64,000 nt of DNA from Muricea muricata (lineage: Eukaryota > Cnidaria > Anthozoa > Malacalcyonacea > Plexauridae), in NCBI GenBank assembly GCA_963855995.1, contig OY979731.1, positions 5,054,942 to 5,118,941 of the forward strand, read 5' to 3'. How positions within the stretch are numbered: position 1 is the stretch's first letter; the number at the start of each line of letters is the position of its first letter. The notes under the pieces are model-generated. The model was not told the origin of the DNA. It did no database searches and saw only the letters and a program-made list of their open reading frames with translations. The position numbers and the translations under genes were made by a program. Below are positions 35,768 to 48,500 of the stretch, piece after piece.

Positions 35768-38700
35768 TTGCAGAACTTAGCAAGTCGAGAATCATGTTTA
35801 CGGCGGTCAAACCATCGAGATGACCGAAACAACATGTTGAAATGTGAAAGCTATAACTTGCTTGTAAACTCAAAAGAAACGACCTTAGAACCATCAAAAT
35901 CGCGTTTTAAGCGTGCTAAAAGCGATTTGAGCGTAAAAACATGCTCAAATCACCAACAAAAAATTGCCGTCTTAAATCGATAACGGCGACGTTTTAGAGC
36001 TTAAAATGATGTTTTCAGTGCTAAAGTGAATGAGTTGAGCGCAATGATGTACTGCAATCACGGATCTAAAAGAGACCTTCTAAATGGATATTGCAGAACT
36101 TAGCAAGTCGAGAATCATGTTTACGGCGCTCAAACCATCGAGATGACCGAAACAACATGTTGAAATGACAAATCTATAACTTGCTTGTAAACTTAAAAGA
36201 AACGACCTTAGAACCATCAAAATTGCGTTTTAAGCGTTCTAGAAGCGATTTGAGCGTGAAAACATGCTCAAATCACCAACTAAAAATTGCCGTTTTAAAT
36301 CGACCATGGCGACGTTTTAGAGCTTAAAATGGTGTTTTTAGTGCTAGAGTTAACGAGTTGAGCGCAATGATGTACTGCAATCACGGACCTAAAAGAGACC
36401 TTCTAAATGGAATTTGCAGAACTTAGCAAGTCGGGAATCATGTTTTCGGCGCTAAAACCATCGAGATGAGCGAAATAACATGTTGAAATGAGAAACCTAT
36501 AACTTGCTAGTAAACTGAAAAGAAACGATCTTAGAAATATCAAAATCGCGTTTTAAGCCTTCTAGAAGCGATTTGAGCGTGAAAACATGCTCAAATCACT
36601 AACTAAAAAGTGCCGTCTTAAATCGATCACGGCGACGTTTTACAGCTTAAAATGTGGTTTTCAGCACTAAAGTGAACGAGTTGAGCGCAATCATGTACTG
36701 CAATCACGGATCTAAAAGAGACCTTCTAAATGGATATTTCAGAACTTAGCAAGTCGAGAATCATGTTTACGGCGCTCAAACCATCGAGATGACCGAAACA
36801 ACATGTTGAAATGTGAAACCTATAACTTGCTTGTAAACTCAAAAGAAACGACCTTAAAACCATCAAAATCGCGTTTTAAGCGCTCAAAAAGCGATTTGAG
36901 CGTAAAAACATGCTCAAATCACCAACTAAAAATTGCTATCTTAAATCGACCACGGCGACGTTTTAGAGCTTAAAATGGTGTTTTTAGTGCTAGAACGAAC
37001 GAGTTGAGCGCAATGATGTACTGCAATCAGGGACCTAAAAGAGACCTTCTAAATGGAAATTGCAGAACTTACCAAGTCGGGAATCATGATTTCGGCGCTC
37101 AAACCATCGAGATGAATGACACAACATGTTGAAATGAGAAACCTATAACTTTCTTGTAAACTGAAAAGAAACGATCTTAGAAGCATCAAAATCGCGTTTT
37201 AAGTATTCTAGAAGCGATTTGAGCGGGAAAACATGCTCAAATCACTAACTAAAAATTGCCGTCTTAAATCGATCACATCGACGTCTTACAGCTTGAAATG
37301 CTGTTTTCAGTGCTAAAGTGAACGAGTTGAGCGCAATGATGTACTTTAATGACGGATCTTAAAAAAGACCTTCTAATTTGATATTGCAGAACTTAGCAAG
37401 TCGGGAATCATGTTTTCGGCGCTCAAACCATCGAGATGACCGAAACAACATGTTGAAATGTGAAACCTGTAACTTGCTTGTAAACTGAAAAGAAACGACC
37501 TTAGAACCATCAAAATCGCGTTTTAAGCGTTCTAGAAGGAATTTGAGCGTGAAAAAATGCTCAAATCACCAACTTAAAATTGCCGTCTTAAATCGACCAC
37601 GGCGACGTTTTAGAGCTTAAAATGGTGTTTTTAGTCCTATAGTGAACGAGTTGAGCGCAATGATGTACTGCAATAACGGACCTAAAAGAGACCTTCTAAA
37701 TGGAATTTGCAGAACTTACCAAGTCGGGAATCATGATTTCGGCGCTCAAACCATCGAGATGAATGAAAAAACATGTTGAAATGAGAAACCTATAACTTGC
37801 TTGTAAACTGAAAAGAAACGATCTTAGAACCATCAAAATCGCGTTTTAAGCGTTCTAGAAGCAATTTGAGCGTGAAAACATGTTAAAATAACTAACTAAA
37901 AATTGCCGTCTTAAATCGATCACATCGACGTTTTACAGCTTGAAATGCTGTTTTCAGTGCTAAAGTGAACGAGTTGAGCGCAATGATGTACTTTAATGAC
38001 GGATCTTAAAAAAGACCTTCTAATTTCATATTGCAGAACTTAGCAAGTCGGGAATCATGTTTTCGGCGCTCAAACCATCGAGATGACCGAAACAACATGT
38101 TGAAATGTGAAACCTATAACTTGCTTGTAAACTGAAAAGAAACGACCTTAGAACCATCAAAATCGCGTTTTAAGCGTTCTAGAAGGAATTTGAGCGTGAA
38201 AAAATGCTCAAATCACCAACTTAAAATTGCCGTCTTAAATCGACCACGGCGACGTTTTAGAGCTTAAAATGGTGTTTTTAGTCCTATAGTGAACGAGTTG
38301 AGCGCAATGATGTACTGCAATCACGGACCTAAAAGAGACCTTCTAAATGGAATTTGCAGAACTTACCAAGTCGGGAATCATGATTTCGGCGCTCAAACCA
38401 TCGAGATGAATGAAAAAACATGTTGAAATGAGAAACCTATAACTTGCTTGTAAACTGAAAAGAAACGATCTTAGAACCATCAAAATCGCGTTTTAAGCGT
38501 TCTAGAAGCAATTTGAGCGTGAAAACATGTTAAAATAACTAACTAAAAATTGCCGTCTTAAATCGATCACATCGACGTTTTACAGCTTGAAATGCTGTTT
38601 TCAGTGCTAAAGTGAACGAGTTGAGCGCAATGATGTACTTTAATGACGGATCTTAAAAAAGACCTTCTAATTTGATATTGCAGAACTTAGCAAGTCGGGA

Positions 38701-41700
38701 ATCATGTTTTCGGCGCTCAAACCATCGAGATGACCGAAACAACATGTTGAAATGTGAAACCTATAACTTGCTTGTAAACTGAAAAGAAACGACCTTAGAA
38801 CCATCAAAATCGCGTTTTAAGCGTTCTAGAAGGAATTTGAGCGTGAAAAAATGCTCAAATCACCAACTTAAAATTGCCGTCTTAAATCGACCACGGCGAC
38901 GTTTTAGAGCTTAAAATGGTGTTTTTAGTCCTATAGTGAACGAGTTGAGCGCAATGATGTACTGCAATCACGGACCTAAAAGAGACCTTCTAAATGGAAT
39001 TTGCAGAACTTACCAAGTCGGGAATCATGATTTCGGCGCTCAAACCATCGAGATGAATGAAAAAACATGTTGAAATGAGAAACCTATAACTTGCTTGTAA
39101 ACTGAAAAGAAACGATCTTAGAACCATCAAAATCGCGTTTTAAGCGTTCTAGAAGCAATTTGAGCGTGAAAACATGTTAAAATAACTAACTAAAAATTGC
39201 CGTCTTAAATCGATCACATCGACGTTTTACAGCTTGAAATGCTGTTTTCAGTGCTAAAGTGAACGAGTTGAGCGCAATGATGTACTGCAATGACGGTTCT
39301 AAAAAAAGACCTTCTAATTTGATATTGCAGAACTTAGCAAGTCCGGAATCATGTTTTCGGCGCTCAAACCATCGAGATGACCGAAACAACATGTTGAAAT
39401 GTGAAACCTATAACTTGCTTGTACACTGAAAAGAAACGACCTTAGAACCATCAAAATCGCGTTTTAAGCGTTCTAGAAGTAATTTTAGCGTGAAAACATG
39501 CTCAAATCACCAACTAAAAATTGCTGTCTTAAATCGATCACGGCGACGTTTTACAGCTTAAAATGCGGTTTTCAGTGCTAAAGTGAACGAGTTGAGCGCA
39601 ATGATGTACTGCAATCACGGATCTAAAAGAGACCTTCTAAATGGATATTGCAGAACTTAGCAAGTCGAGAATCATGTTTACGGCGGTCAAACCATCGAGA
39701 TGACCGAAACAACATGTTGAAATGTGAAACCTATAACTTGCTTGTAAACTCAAAAGAAACGACCTTAGAACCATCAAAATCGCGTTTTAAGCGTGCTAAA
39801 AGCGATTTGAGCGTAAAAACATGCTCAAATCACCAACAAAAAATTGCCGTCTTAAATCGATAACGGCGACGTTTTAGAGCTTAAAATGATGTTTTCAGTG
39901 CTACAGTGAATGAGTTGAACGCAATGATGTACTGCAATCACGGATCTAAAAGAGACCTTCTAAATGGATATTGCAGAACTTAGCAAGTCGAGAATCATGT
40001 TTACGGCGCTCAAACCATCGAGATGACCGAAACAACATGTTGAAATGACAAATCTATAACTTGCTTGTAAACTTAAAAGAAACGACCTTAGAACCATCAA
40101 AATTGCGTTTTAAGCGTTCTAGAAGCGATTTGAGCGTGAAAACATGCTCAAATCACCAACTAAAAATTGCCGTTTTAAATCGACCATGGCGACGTTTTAG
40201 AGCTTAAAATGGTGTTTTTAGTGCTAGAGTTAACGAGTTGAGCGCAATGATGTACTGCAATCACGGACCTAAAAGAGACCTTCTAAATGGAATTTGCAGA
40301 ACTTAGCAAGTCGGGAATCATGTTTTCGGCGCTAAAACCATCGAGATGAGCGAAATAACATGTTGAAATGAGAAACCTATAACTTGCTAGTAAACTGAAA
40401 AGAAACGATCTTAGAACCATCAAAATCGCGTTTTAAGCGTTCTAGAAGCAATTTGAGCGTGAAAACATGTTAAAATAACTAACTAAAAATTGCCGTCTTA
40501 AATCGATCACATCGACGTTTTACAGCTTGAAATGCTGTTTTCAGTGCTAAAGTGAACGAGTTGAGCGCAATGATGTACTGCAATGACGGTTCTAAAAAAA
40601 GACCTTCTAATTTGATATTGCAGCACTTAGCAAGTCCGGAATCATGTTTACGGCGCTCAAACCATCGAGATGACCGAAACAACATGTTGAAATGTGAAAC
40701 CTATAACTTGCTTGTACACTGAAAAGAAACGACCTTAGAACCATCAAAATCGCGTTTTAAGCGTTCTAGAAGTAATTTTAGCGTGAAAACATGCTCAAAT
40801 CACCAACTAAAAATTGCTGTCTTAAATCGATCACGGCAACGTTTTACAGCTTAAAATGCGGTTTTCAGTGCTAAAGTGAACGAGTTGAGCGCAATGATGT
40901 ACTGCAATCACGGATCTAAAAGAGACCTTCTAAATGGATATTGCAGAACTTAGCAAGTCGAGAATCATGTTTACGGCGGTCAAACCATCGAGATGACCGA
41001 AACAACATGTTGAAATGTGAAACCTATAACTTGCTTGTAAACTCAAAAGAAACGACCTTAGAACCATCAAAATCGCGTTTTAAGCGTGCTAAAAGCGATT
41101 TGAGCGTAAAAACATGCTCAAATCACCAACAAAAAATTGCCGTCTTAAATCGATAACGGCGACGTTTTAGAGCTTAAAATGATGTTTTCAGTGCTAAAGT
41201 GAATGAGTTGAGCGCAATGATGTACTGCAATCACGGATCTAAAAGAGACCTTCTAAATGGATATTGCAGAACTTAGCAAGTCGAGAATCATGTTTACGGC
41301 GCTCAAACCATCGAGATGACCGAAACAACATGTTGAAATGACAAATCTATAACTTGCTTGTAAACTTAAAAGAAACGACCTTAGAACCATCAAAATTGCG
41401 TTTTAAGCGTTCTAGAAGCGATTTGAGCGTGAAAACATGCTCAAATCACCAACTAAAAATTGCCGTTTTAAATCGACCATGGCGACGTTTTAGAGCTTAA
41501 AATGGTGTTTTTAGTGCTAGAGTTAACGAGTTGAGCGCAATGATGTACTGCAATCACGGACCTAAAAGAGACCTTCTAAATGGAATTTGCAGAACTTAGC
41601 AAGTCGGGAATCATGTTTTCGGCGCTAAAACCATCGAGATGAGCGAAATAACATGTTGAAATGAGAAACCTATAACTTGCTAGTAAACTGAAAAGAAACG

Positions 41701-42233
41701 ATCTTAGAACCATCAAAATCGCGTTTTAAGCGTTCTAGAAGCAATTTGAGCGTGAAAACATGTTAAAATAACTAACTAAAAATTGCCGTCTTAAATCGAT
41801 CACATCGACGTTTTACAGCTTGAAATGCTGTTTTCAGTGCTAAAGTGGACGAGTTGAGCGCAATGATGTACTGCAATGACGGTTCTAAAAAAAGACCTTC
41901 TAATTTGATATTGTAGAACTTAGCAAGTCCGGAATCATGTTTTTGGCGCTCAAACCATCGAGATGACCGAAACAACATGTTGAAATGTGAAACCTATAAC
42001 TTGCTTGTACACTGAAAAGAAACGACCTTAGAACCATAAAAATCGCGTTTTAAGCGTTCTAGAAGTAATTTTAGCGTGAAAACATGCTCAAATCACCAAC
42101 TAAAAATTTCTGTCTTAAATCGATCACGGCGACGTTTTACAGCTTAAAATACGGTTTTCAGTGCTAAAGTGAACGAGTTGAGCGCAATGATGTACTGCAA
42201 TCACGGATCTAAAAGAGACCTTCTAAATGGATA
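35768..42233 (+). repeat. Composite HOR with three X3-X4 dimers and two tetramers
   Basis: Order: M1 M2 M3' X1 X2 (X3 X4) x3 M4, then M1 M2 M3 M4 at 39648 and at 40941. The last M4 (about 41,911) runs into a 970-bp duplication. Up to X2 it is nearly the same as the unit starting at 29303. From M4 onward it matches that unit at an offset of 7,759 bp; the shift comes from two extra dimers. Confidence 0.87.
37384..39324 (+). repeat. Three tandem copies of the 646-bp X3-X4 dimer
   Basis: X3 starts near 37,384, 38,031 and 38,678, each followed by X4. The marker CCAACTTAAAATTG recurs near 37,569, 38,216 and 38,863. All three share a loop change, GTGAAAAAATGC in place of GTGAAAACATGC. The second and third copies read CCTATAAC where the first reads CCTGTAAC, so the extra copies probably derive from one pair. 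The same dimer occurs once near 30,919-31,565 and twice near 12,493-13,786 and 18,312-19,605. Confidence 0.9.
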
Positions 42234-42979
42234 TTGCAGAACTTAGCAAGTCGAGAATCATGTTTACGGCGCTCAAACCATCGAGATGACCGAAACAACA
42301 TGTTGAAATGACAAATCTATAACTTGCTTGTAAACTTAAAAGAAACGACCTTAGAACCATCAAAATTGCGTTTTAAGCGTTCTAGAAGCGATTTGAGCGT
42401 GAAAACATGCTCAAATCACCAACTAAAAATTGCCGTTTTAAATCGACCATGGCGACGTTTTAGAGCTTAAAATGGTGTTTTTAGTGCTAGAGTTAACGAG
42501 TTGAGCGCAATGATGTACTGCAATCACGGACCTAAAAGAGACCTTCTAAATGGAATTTGCAGAACTTAGCAAGTCGGGAATCATGTTTTCGGCGCTAAAA
42601 CCATCGAGATGAGCGAAATAACATGTTGAAATGAGAAACCTATAACTTGCTAGTAAACTGAAAAGAAACGATCTTAGAACCATCAAAATCGCGTTTTAAG
42701 CGTTCTAGAAGCAATTTGAGCGTGAAAACATGTTAAAATAACTAACTAAAAATTGCCGTCTTAAATCGATCACATCGACGTTTTACAGCTTGAAATGCTG
42801 TTTTCAGTGCTAAAGTGGACGAGTTGAGCGCAATGATGTACTGCAATGACGGTTCTAAAAAAAGACCTTCTAATTTGATATTGTAGAACTTAGCAAGTCC
42901 GGAATCATGTTTTTGGCGCTCAAACCATCGAGATGACCGAAACAACATGTTGAAATGTGAAACCTATAACTTGCTTGTA
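41206..42979 (+). repeat. Tandem duplication of a three-monomer block (970 bp, M2-M3-M4) at the edge of domain A
   Basis: Copy 1 covers about 41,206-42,175. Copy 2 covers about 42,176-42,979 and is cut short where domain B begins. Both carry AAGTGGACGAG (near 41,843 and 42,813) and ATTGTAGAAC (near 41,910 and 42,880). M4 is followed directly by M2 at the junction, which skips M1. The truncated end coincides with the change of monomer type, so the A/B junction cuts this duplication. Confidence 0.88.
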
Positions 42980-43203
42980 AACTGAAAAGAAACGACCTTA
43001 GAACCATCAAAATCGCGTTTTAAGCCTTCTAGAAGCGATTTGAGCGTGAAAACATGCTCAAATGACTAACTAAAAATTGCCGTCTTAAATCGATCACGGC
43101 GAAGTTTTACAGCTTAAAATGCGGTTTTCAGTGCTAAAGTGAACGAGTTGAGCGCAATGATGTACTGCAATCACGGATCTAAAAGAGACCTTCTAAATGG
43201 ATA

Positions 43204-45465
43204 TTGCAGAACTTAGCAAGTCGGCAATCATGTTTTCGGCGCTCAAACCATCGAGATGAATGAAACAACATGTTGAAATGAGAAACCTATAACTTGCTTG
43301 TAAACTGAAAAGAAACGATCTTAGAAGCATCAAAATCGCGTTTTAAGCGTTCTAAAAGCGATTTGAGAGTAAAAACATACTCAAATCACCACCTAAAAAT
43401 TGCCGTCTTAAATCGATCACGGCGACGTTTTAAAGCTTAAAATAATGTTTTCAGTGCTAAAGTGAACGAGTTTAGCGCAATGATGTACTGCAATCACGGA
43501 CCTAAAAGAGACCTTCTAAATGGAATTTGCAGAACTTAGCAAGTCGGGAATCATGTTTTCGGCGCTAAAACCATCGAGATGAGCGAAATAACATGTTGAA
43601 ATGAGAAACCTATAACTTGCTTGTAAACTGAAAAGAAACGATCTTAGAACCATCAAAATCGCGTTTTAAGCCTTCTAGAAGCGATTTGAGCGTGAAAACA
43701 TGCTCAAATCACTAACTAAAAATTGCCGTCTTAAATCGATCACGGCGACGTTTTACAGCTTAAAATGCGGTTTTCAGTGCTAAAGTGAACGAGTTGAGCG
43801 CAATGATGTACTGCAATCACGGATCTAAAAGAGACCTTCTAAATGGATATTGCAGAACTTAGCAAGTCGAGAATCATGTTTTCGGCGCTCAAACCATCGA
43901 GATGAGCAAAATAACATGTTGAAATAAGAAACCTGTAACTTGCTTATAAACTCAAAAGAAAGGATCTTAGCACCATAGAAATCGCGTTTTAAGCGTTCTA
44001 GAAGCCATTTGAGCGTAAAAACATGCTCAAATCACCAAATAAAAATTGCCGTTTTAGATCGACCACGGCGACGTTTTAGAGCTTAAAATGGTGTTTTCAG
44101 TGCTAAAGTTAACGAGTTGAGCGCATTATGTACTGCAATCACGGACCTAAAAGAGACCTTCTAAATGGAAATTGCAGAACTTAGCAAGTCGGGAATCATG
44201 TTTTCGGCGCTCATACCATCGAGATGGGCGAAACAACATGTTAAAATGAGAAACCTATAACTTGCTTGTAAACTGAAAAGAAACGAAGTTAGAACCATAA
44301 AAGTCGCGTTTTAAGCGTTCTAGAAGCGATTTGAGCGTAAAAACATGCTCAAATCACCAACTTAATATTGCCGTCTTAAAACGACCATGGCGACGTTTTA
44401 GAGCTTAAAATGGTGTTTTTAGTGCTAGAGTGAACGAGTTGAGCGCAATGATGTACTGCAATCACGGACCTAAAAGAGACCTTCTAAATGGAATTTGCAG
44501 AACTTAGCAAGTCGGGAATCATGTTTTCGGCGCTCAAACCATCGGGATGAGCGAAATAACATGTTGAAATGAGAAACCTATAACTTGCTTGTAAACTGAA
44601 AAGAAACGATCTTAGAACCATCAAAATCGCGTTTTAAGCCTTCTAGAGGCGATTTGAGCGTGAAAACATGCTCAAATCACTAACTAAAAATTGCCGTCTT
44701 AAATCGATCACCGGCGACATTTTACAGCTTAAAATGCTGTTTTCAGTGCTAAAGTGAACGAGTTGAGCGCAATGATGTACTGCAATATCGGATCTAAAAG
44801 AGACCTTCTAAATGGATAGTGCAGAACTTAGCAAGTCGGGAATCATGTTTTTGGCGCTCAAACCATCGAGATGACCGAAACAGCATGTTGAAATGTGAAA
44901 CCTATAACTTGCTTGTAAACTCAAAAGAAACGACCTTAGAACCATCAAAACCGCGTGTTTTAAGCGTTCTAAAAGCGAATTGAGCGTAAAAACATGCTCA
45001 AATCACCAACTAAAATCTGCCGTCTTAAATCGACCACGGCGACGTTTTAGAGCTTAAAATGGTGTTTTTAGTGCTAGAACGAACGAGTTGAGCGTTATGA
45101 TGTACTGCAATCAGGGATTTAAAAGAGACCTTCTAAATGGAAATTGCAGAACTTAGCAAGTCGGGAATCATGTTTTCGGCGCTCAAACCATCGAGATGAA
45201 TGAAACAACATGTTGAAATGAGAAACCTATAACTTGCTTGTAAACTGAAAAGAAACGATCTTAAAACCATCAAAATCGCGTTTTAAGCGTTCTAGAAGCG
45301 ATTTGAGCGTGAAAACATGCTCAAATCACTAACTAAAAATTGCCGTCTTAAATCGATCACGGCGACGTTTTACAGCTTAAAATGCTGTTTTCAGTGCTAA
45401 AGTGAACGAGTTGAGCGCAATGATGTACTGCAATCACGGATCTAAAAGAGACATTCAAATTTGAT
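43204..45465 (+). repeat. Domain B, first block of seven mixed monomers
   Basis: Monomers start near 43,204, 43,527, 43,850, 44,174, 44,497, 44,820 and 45,143. Near 43,370 the hairpin arms read GATTTGAG / CTCAAATC with the inner pair changed from C:G to A:A. Near 43,566 an M3-like GCGCTAAAACC occurs. About 43,860-44,900 matches about 51,610-52,640 at an offset near 7,751 bp, including AAAGGATCTTAGCACC. The monomer at 44,820 has CAGCATGTTG in place of the palindrome and CCGCGTGTTTTAAG with a two-base insertion. Confidence 0.8.
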
Positions 45466-45547
45466 ATTGTAGAACTTAGCAAGTCGGGAATCATGTTTTT
45501 GGCGCTCAAGCCAACGAGATGACCGAAACAACATGTTGAAATGTGAA

Positions 45548-48500
45548 ACCTATAACTTGCTTGTAAACTCAAAAGAAACGACCTTAGAACCTTCAAAATC
45601 GCGTTTTAAGCGTTCTAGAAGCGATTTGAGCGTGAAAACATGCTCAAACCACCAACTAAAAATTGCCGTCTTAAATCGACCACGGCGAAGTTTTAGAGCT
45701 TTAAATGGTCTTTTTAGTGCTAGAGTGAACGAGTTGAGCACATTCATGTACTGTAATCACGGACCTAAAAGAGACCTTCTAAATGGAATTTGCAGAACTT
45801 AGAAAGTCGGGAATCATGTTTTCGGCGCTCAAACCATCGAGATGAGCGAAATAACATGTTTAAATAAGAAACCTATAACTTGCTTATAAACTCAAAAGAA
45901 ATGATCTTAGCACTATAAAAATCGCGTTTTAAGCGTTCTAGAAGCCATTTGAGCGTAAAAACATGCTCAAATCACCAACTTAAAATTGCCGTCTTAAAAC
46001 GACCATGGCGACGTTTTAGAGCTTAAAATGGTGTTTTCAGTGCTAAAGTGAACGAGTTGAGCGCATTATGTACTGCAATCACGGACCTAAAAGAGACCTT
46101 CCAAATGGAATTTGCAGAACTTAGCAAGTCGGGAATCATGTTTTCGGCGCTCAAACCATCGAGATAAGCGAAATAACATGTTGAAATGAGAAACCTATAA
46201 CTATCTTGTAAACTTAAAAGAAACGATCTTAGAACCATCAAAATCGCGTTTTAAGCCTTCTAGAAGCGATTTGAGCGTGAAAACATGCTCAAATCACTAA
46301 CTAAAAATTGCCGTCTTAAATCGATCGCGGCGACGTTTCACAGCTTAAAATGCGGTTTTCAGTGCTAAAGTGAACGATTTGAGCGCAATGATGTACTGCA
46401 ATCACGGACTAAAAGAGACCTTCTAAATGGATATTGCAGAACTTAGCAAGTCGGGAATCATGTTTTTGGCGCTCAAACCATCGAGATGACCGAAACAACA
46501 TGTTGAAATGTGAAACCTATAACTTGCTTGTAAACTCAAAAGAAACGACCTTAGAACCATCAAAATCTCGTTTTAAGCGTTCTAAAAGCGATTTGAGCGT
46601 AAAAACATGCTCAAATCACCAACTAAAAATTGCTATCTTAAATCGACCACGGCGACGTTTTAAAGCTTAAAATGGTGTTTTTAGTGCTAGAACGAACGAG
46701 TTGAGCGCAATGATGTACTGCAATCACAGATCTAAAAGAGACGTTCTAAATGGAAATTGAAGAACTTAGCAAGTCGGCAATCATGTTTACGGCGCTCAAA
46801 CCATCGAATTGAGCGATATAACATGTTGAAATGAGAAACCCATAACTTGCTTGTAAACTGAAAAGAAACGATCTTAGAACCATCAAAATCGCGTTTTAAG
46901 CGTTCTGTAAGCGATTTGAGCGTGAAAACATACTCAAATCACCACCTAAAAATTTCCGTCTTAAATCGATCACGGCGACGTTTTAAAGCTTAAAATAATG
47001 TTTTCAGTGCTAAAGTGAACGAGTTGAGCGCAATGATGTACTGCAATCACGGATCTAAAAGAGACCTTCTAATTTGATATTGCAGAACTTAGCAAGTGCG
47101 GAATCATGTTTTCGGCGCACAAGCCATCGAGATGACCGAAACAACATGTTGAAATGTGAAACCTATAACTTGCTTGTAAACTCAAAAGAAACGACCTTAG
47201 AACCACCAAAATCGCGTTTTAAGCGTGCTAGAAGCGATTCTAGCGTGTAAACATGCTCAAATCACCAACTAAAAATATCCGTCTTAAATCGACCACGGCG
47301 ACGTTTTAGAGCTTAAAATGGTTTTTTTAGTGCTAGAGTGAACGAGTTGAGCACAATCATGTACTGCAATCAGGGACCTAAAAGAGACCTTCTAAATAGA
47401 AATTGCAGAACTTAGCAAGTCGGGAATCATGTTTTCTGCGCTCAAACCATCGAGATGAGCGAAACAACATGTTGAAATGAGAAACCTATAACTTGCTTGT
47501 AAACTGAAAAGAAACGATCTTAGAACCATCAAAATCGCGTTTTAAGCGTTCTAGAAGCGATTTTAAAGTGAAAACATGCTCAAATCACGAACTAAAAATT
47601 GCCGTCTTAAATCGATCACGGCGACGTTTTACAGCTTAAAATGCTGTTTTCAGTGCTAAAGTGAACGAGTTGAGCGCAATGATGTACTGCAATCACGGAT
47701 CTAAAAGAGACATTCTAAATGGAAATTGCAGAACTTAGCAAGTCGGCAATCATGTTTTCTGCGCTCAAACCATCGAGATGAGCGAAACAACATGTTGAAA
47801 TGAGAAACCTATAACTTGCTTGTAAACTGAAAAGAAACGATCTTAGAACCATCAAAATCGCGTTTTAAGCGTTCTAGAAGCGATTTTAAAGTGAAAACAT
47901 ACTCAAATCACCACCTAAAAATTTCCGTCTTAAATCGATCACGGCGACGTTTTAAAGCTTAAAATAATGTTTTCAGTGCTAAAGTGAACGAGTTGAGCGC
48001 AATGATGTACTGCAATCACGGATCTAAAAGAGACCTTCTAATTTGATATTGCAGAACTTAGCAAGTGCGGAATCATGTTTTCGGCGCACAAGCCATCGAG
48101 ATGACCGAAACAACATGTTGAAATGTGAAACCTATAACTTGCTTGTAAACTCAAAAGAAACGACCTTAGAACCACCAAAATCGCGTTTTAAGCGTGCTAG
48201 AAGCGATTCTAGCATGTAAACATGCTCAAATCACCAACTAAAAATATCCGTCTTAAATCGACCACGGCGACGTTTTAGAGCTTAAAATGGTTTTTTTAGT
48301 GCTAGAGTGAACGAGTTGAGCACAATCATGTACTGCAATCAGGGACCTAAAAGAGACCTTCTAAATAGAAATTGCAGAACTTAGCAAGTCGGGAATCATG
48401 TTTTCTGCGCTCAAACCATCGAGATGAGCGAAACAACATGTTGAAATGAGAAACCTATAACTTGCTTGTAAACTGAAAAGAAACGATCTTAGAACCATCA

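Larger units (their letters stand above)
1..42980 (+). repeat. Domain A: array of monomer classes M1-M4 and X1-X4 in composite higher-order repeats
   Basis: Monomers fall into recurring classes. M1: CGAGAATC, GGCGGTCAAACC, CGTGCTAAAAGCG. M2: GAAATGACAAATC. M3: GCGCTAAAACC with GCTAGTAAACTG. M4: AAGTCCGGAATC with CTTGTACACTG. X1: CGCTCAAAAAGCG. X2: GAATGACACAAC. X3: CTTTAATGACGG before it and CCAACTTAAAATTG inside. X4: CTTACCAAG with GAATGAAAAAAC. Order by start: 209 X2, 532 X3/M4; 856 and 2149 M1-M2-M3-M4; 3442 M1, X4, M4-like, B-like, M3'; 5058 M1 X2 M1 X2 X3 X4 X3/X1 X4 M2 M3 M4; 8614 M1 X2 X3 M2 M3 M4 M1; then composite units from 10877. The boundary with domain B is near 42,980, inside the monomer that starts near 42,881. 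Confidence 0.9.
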
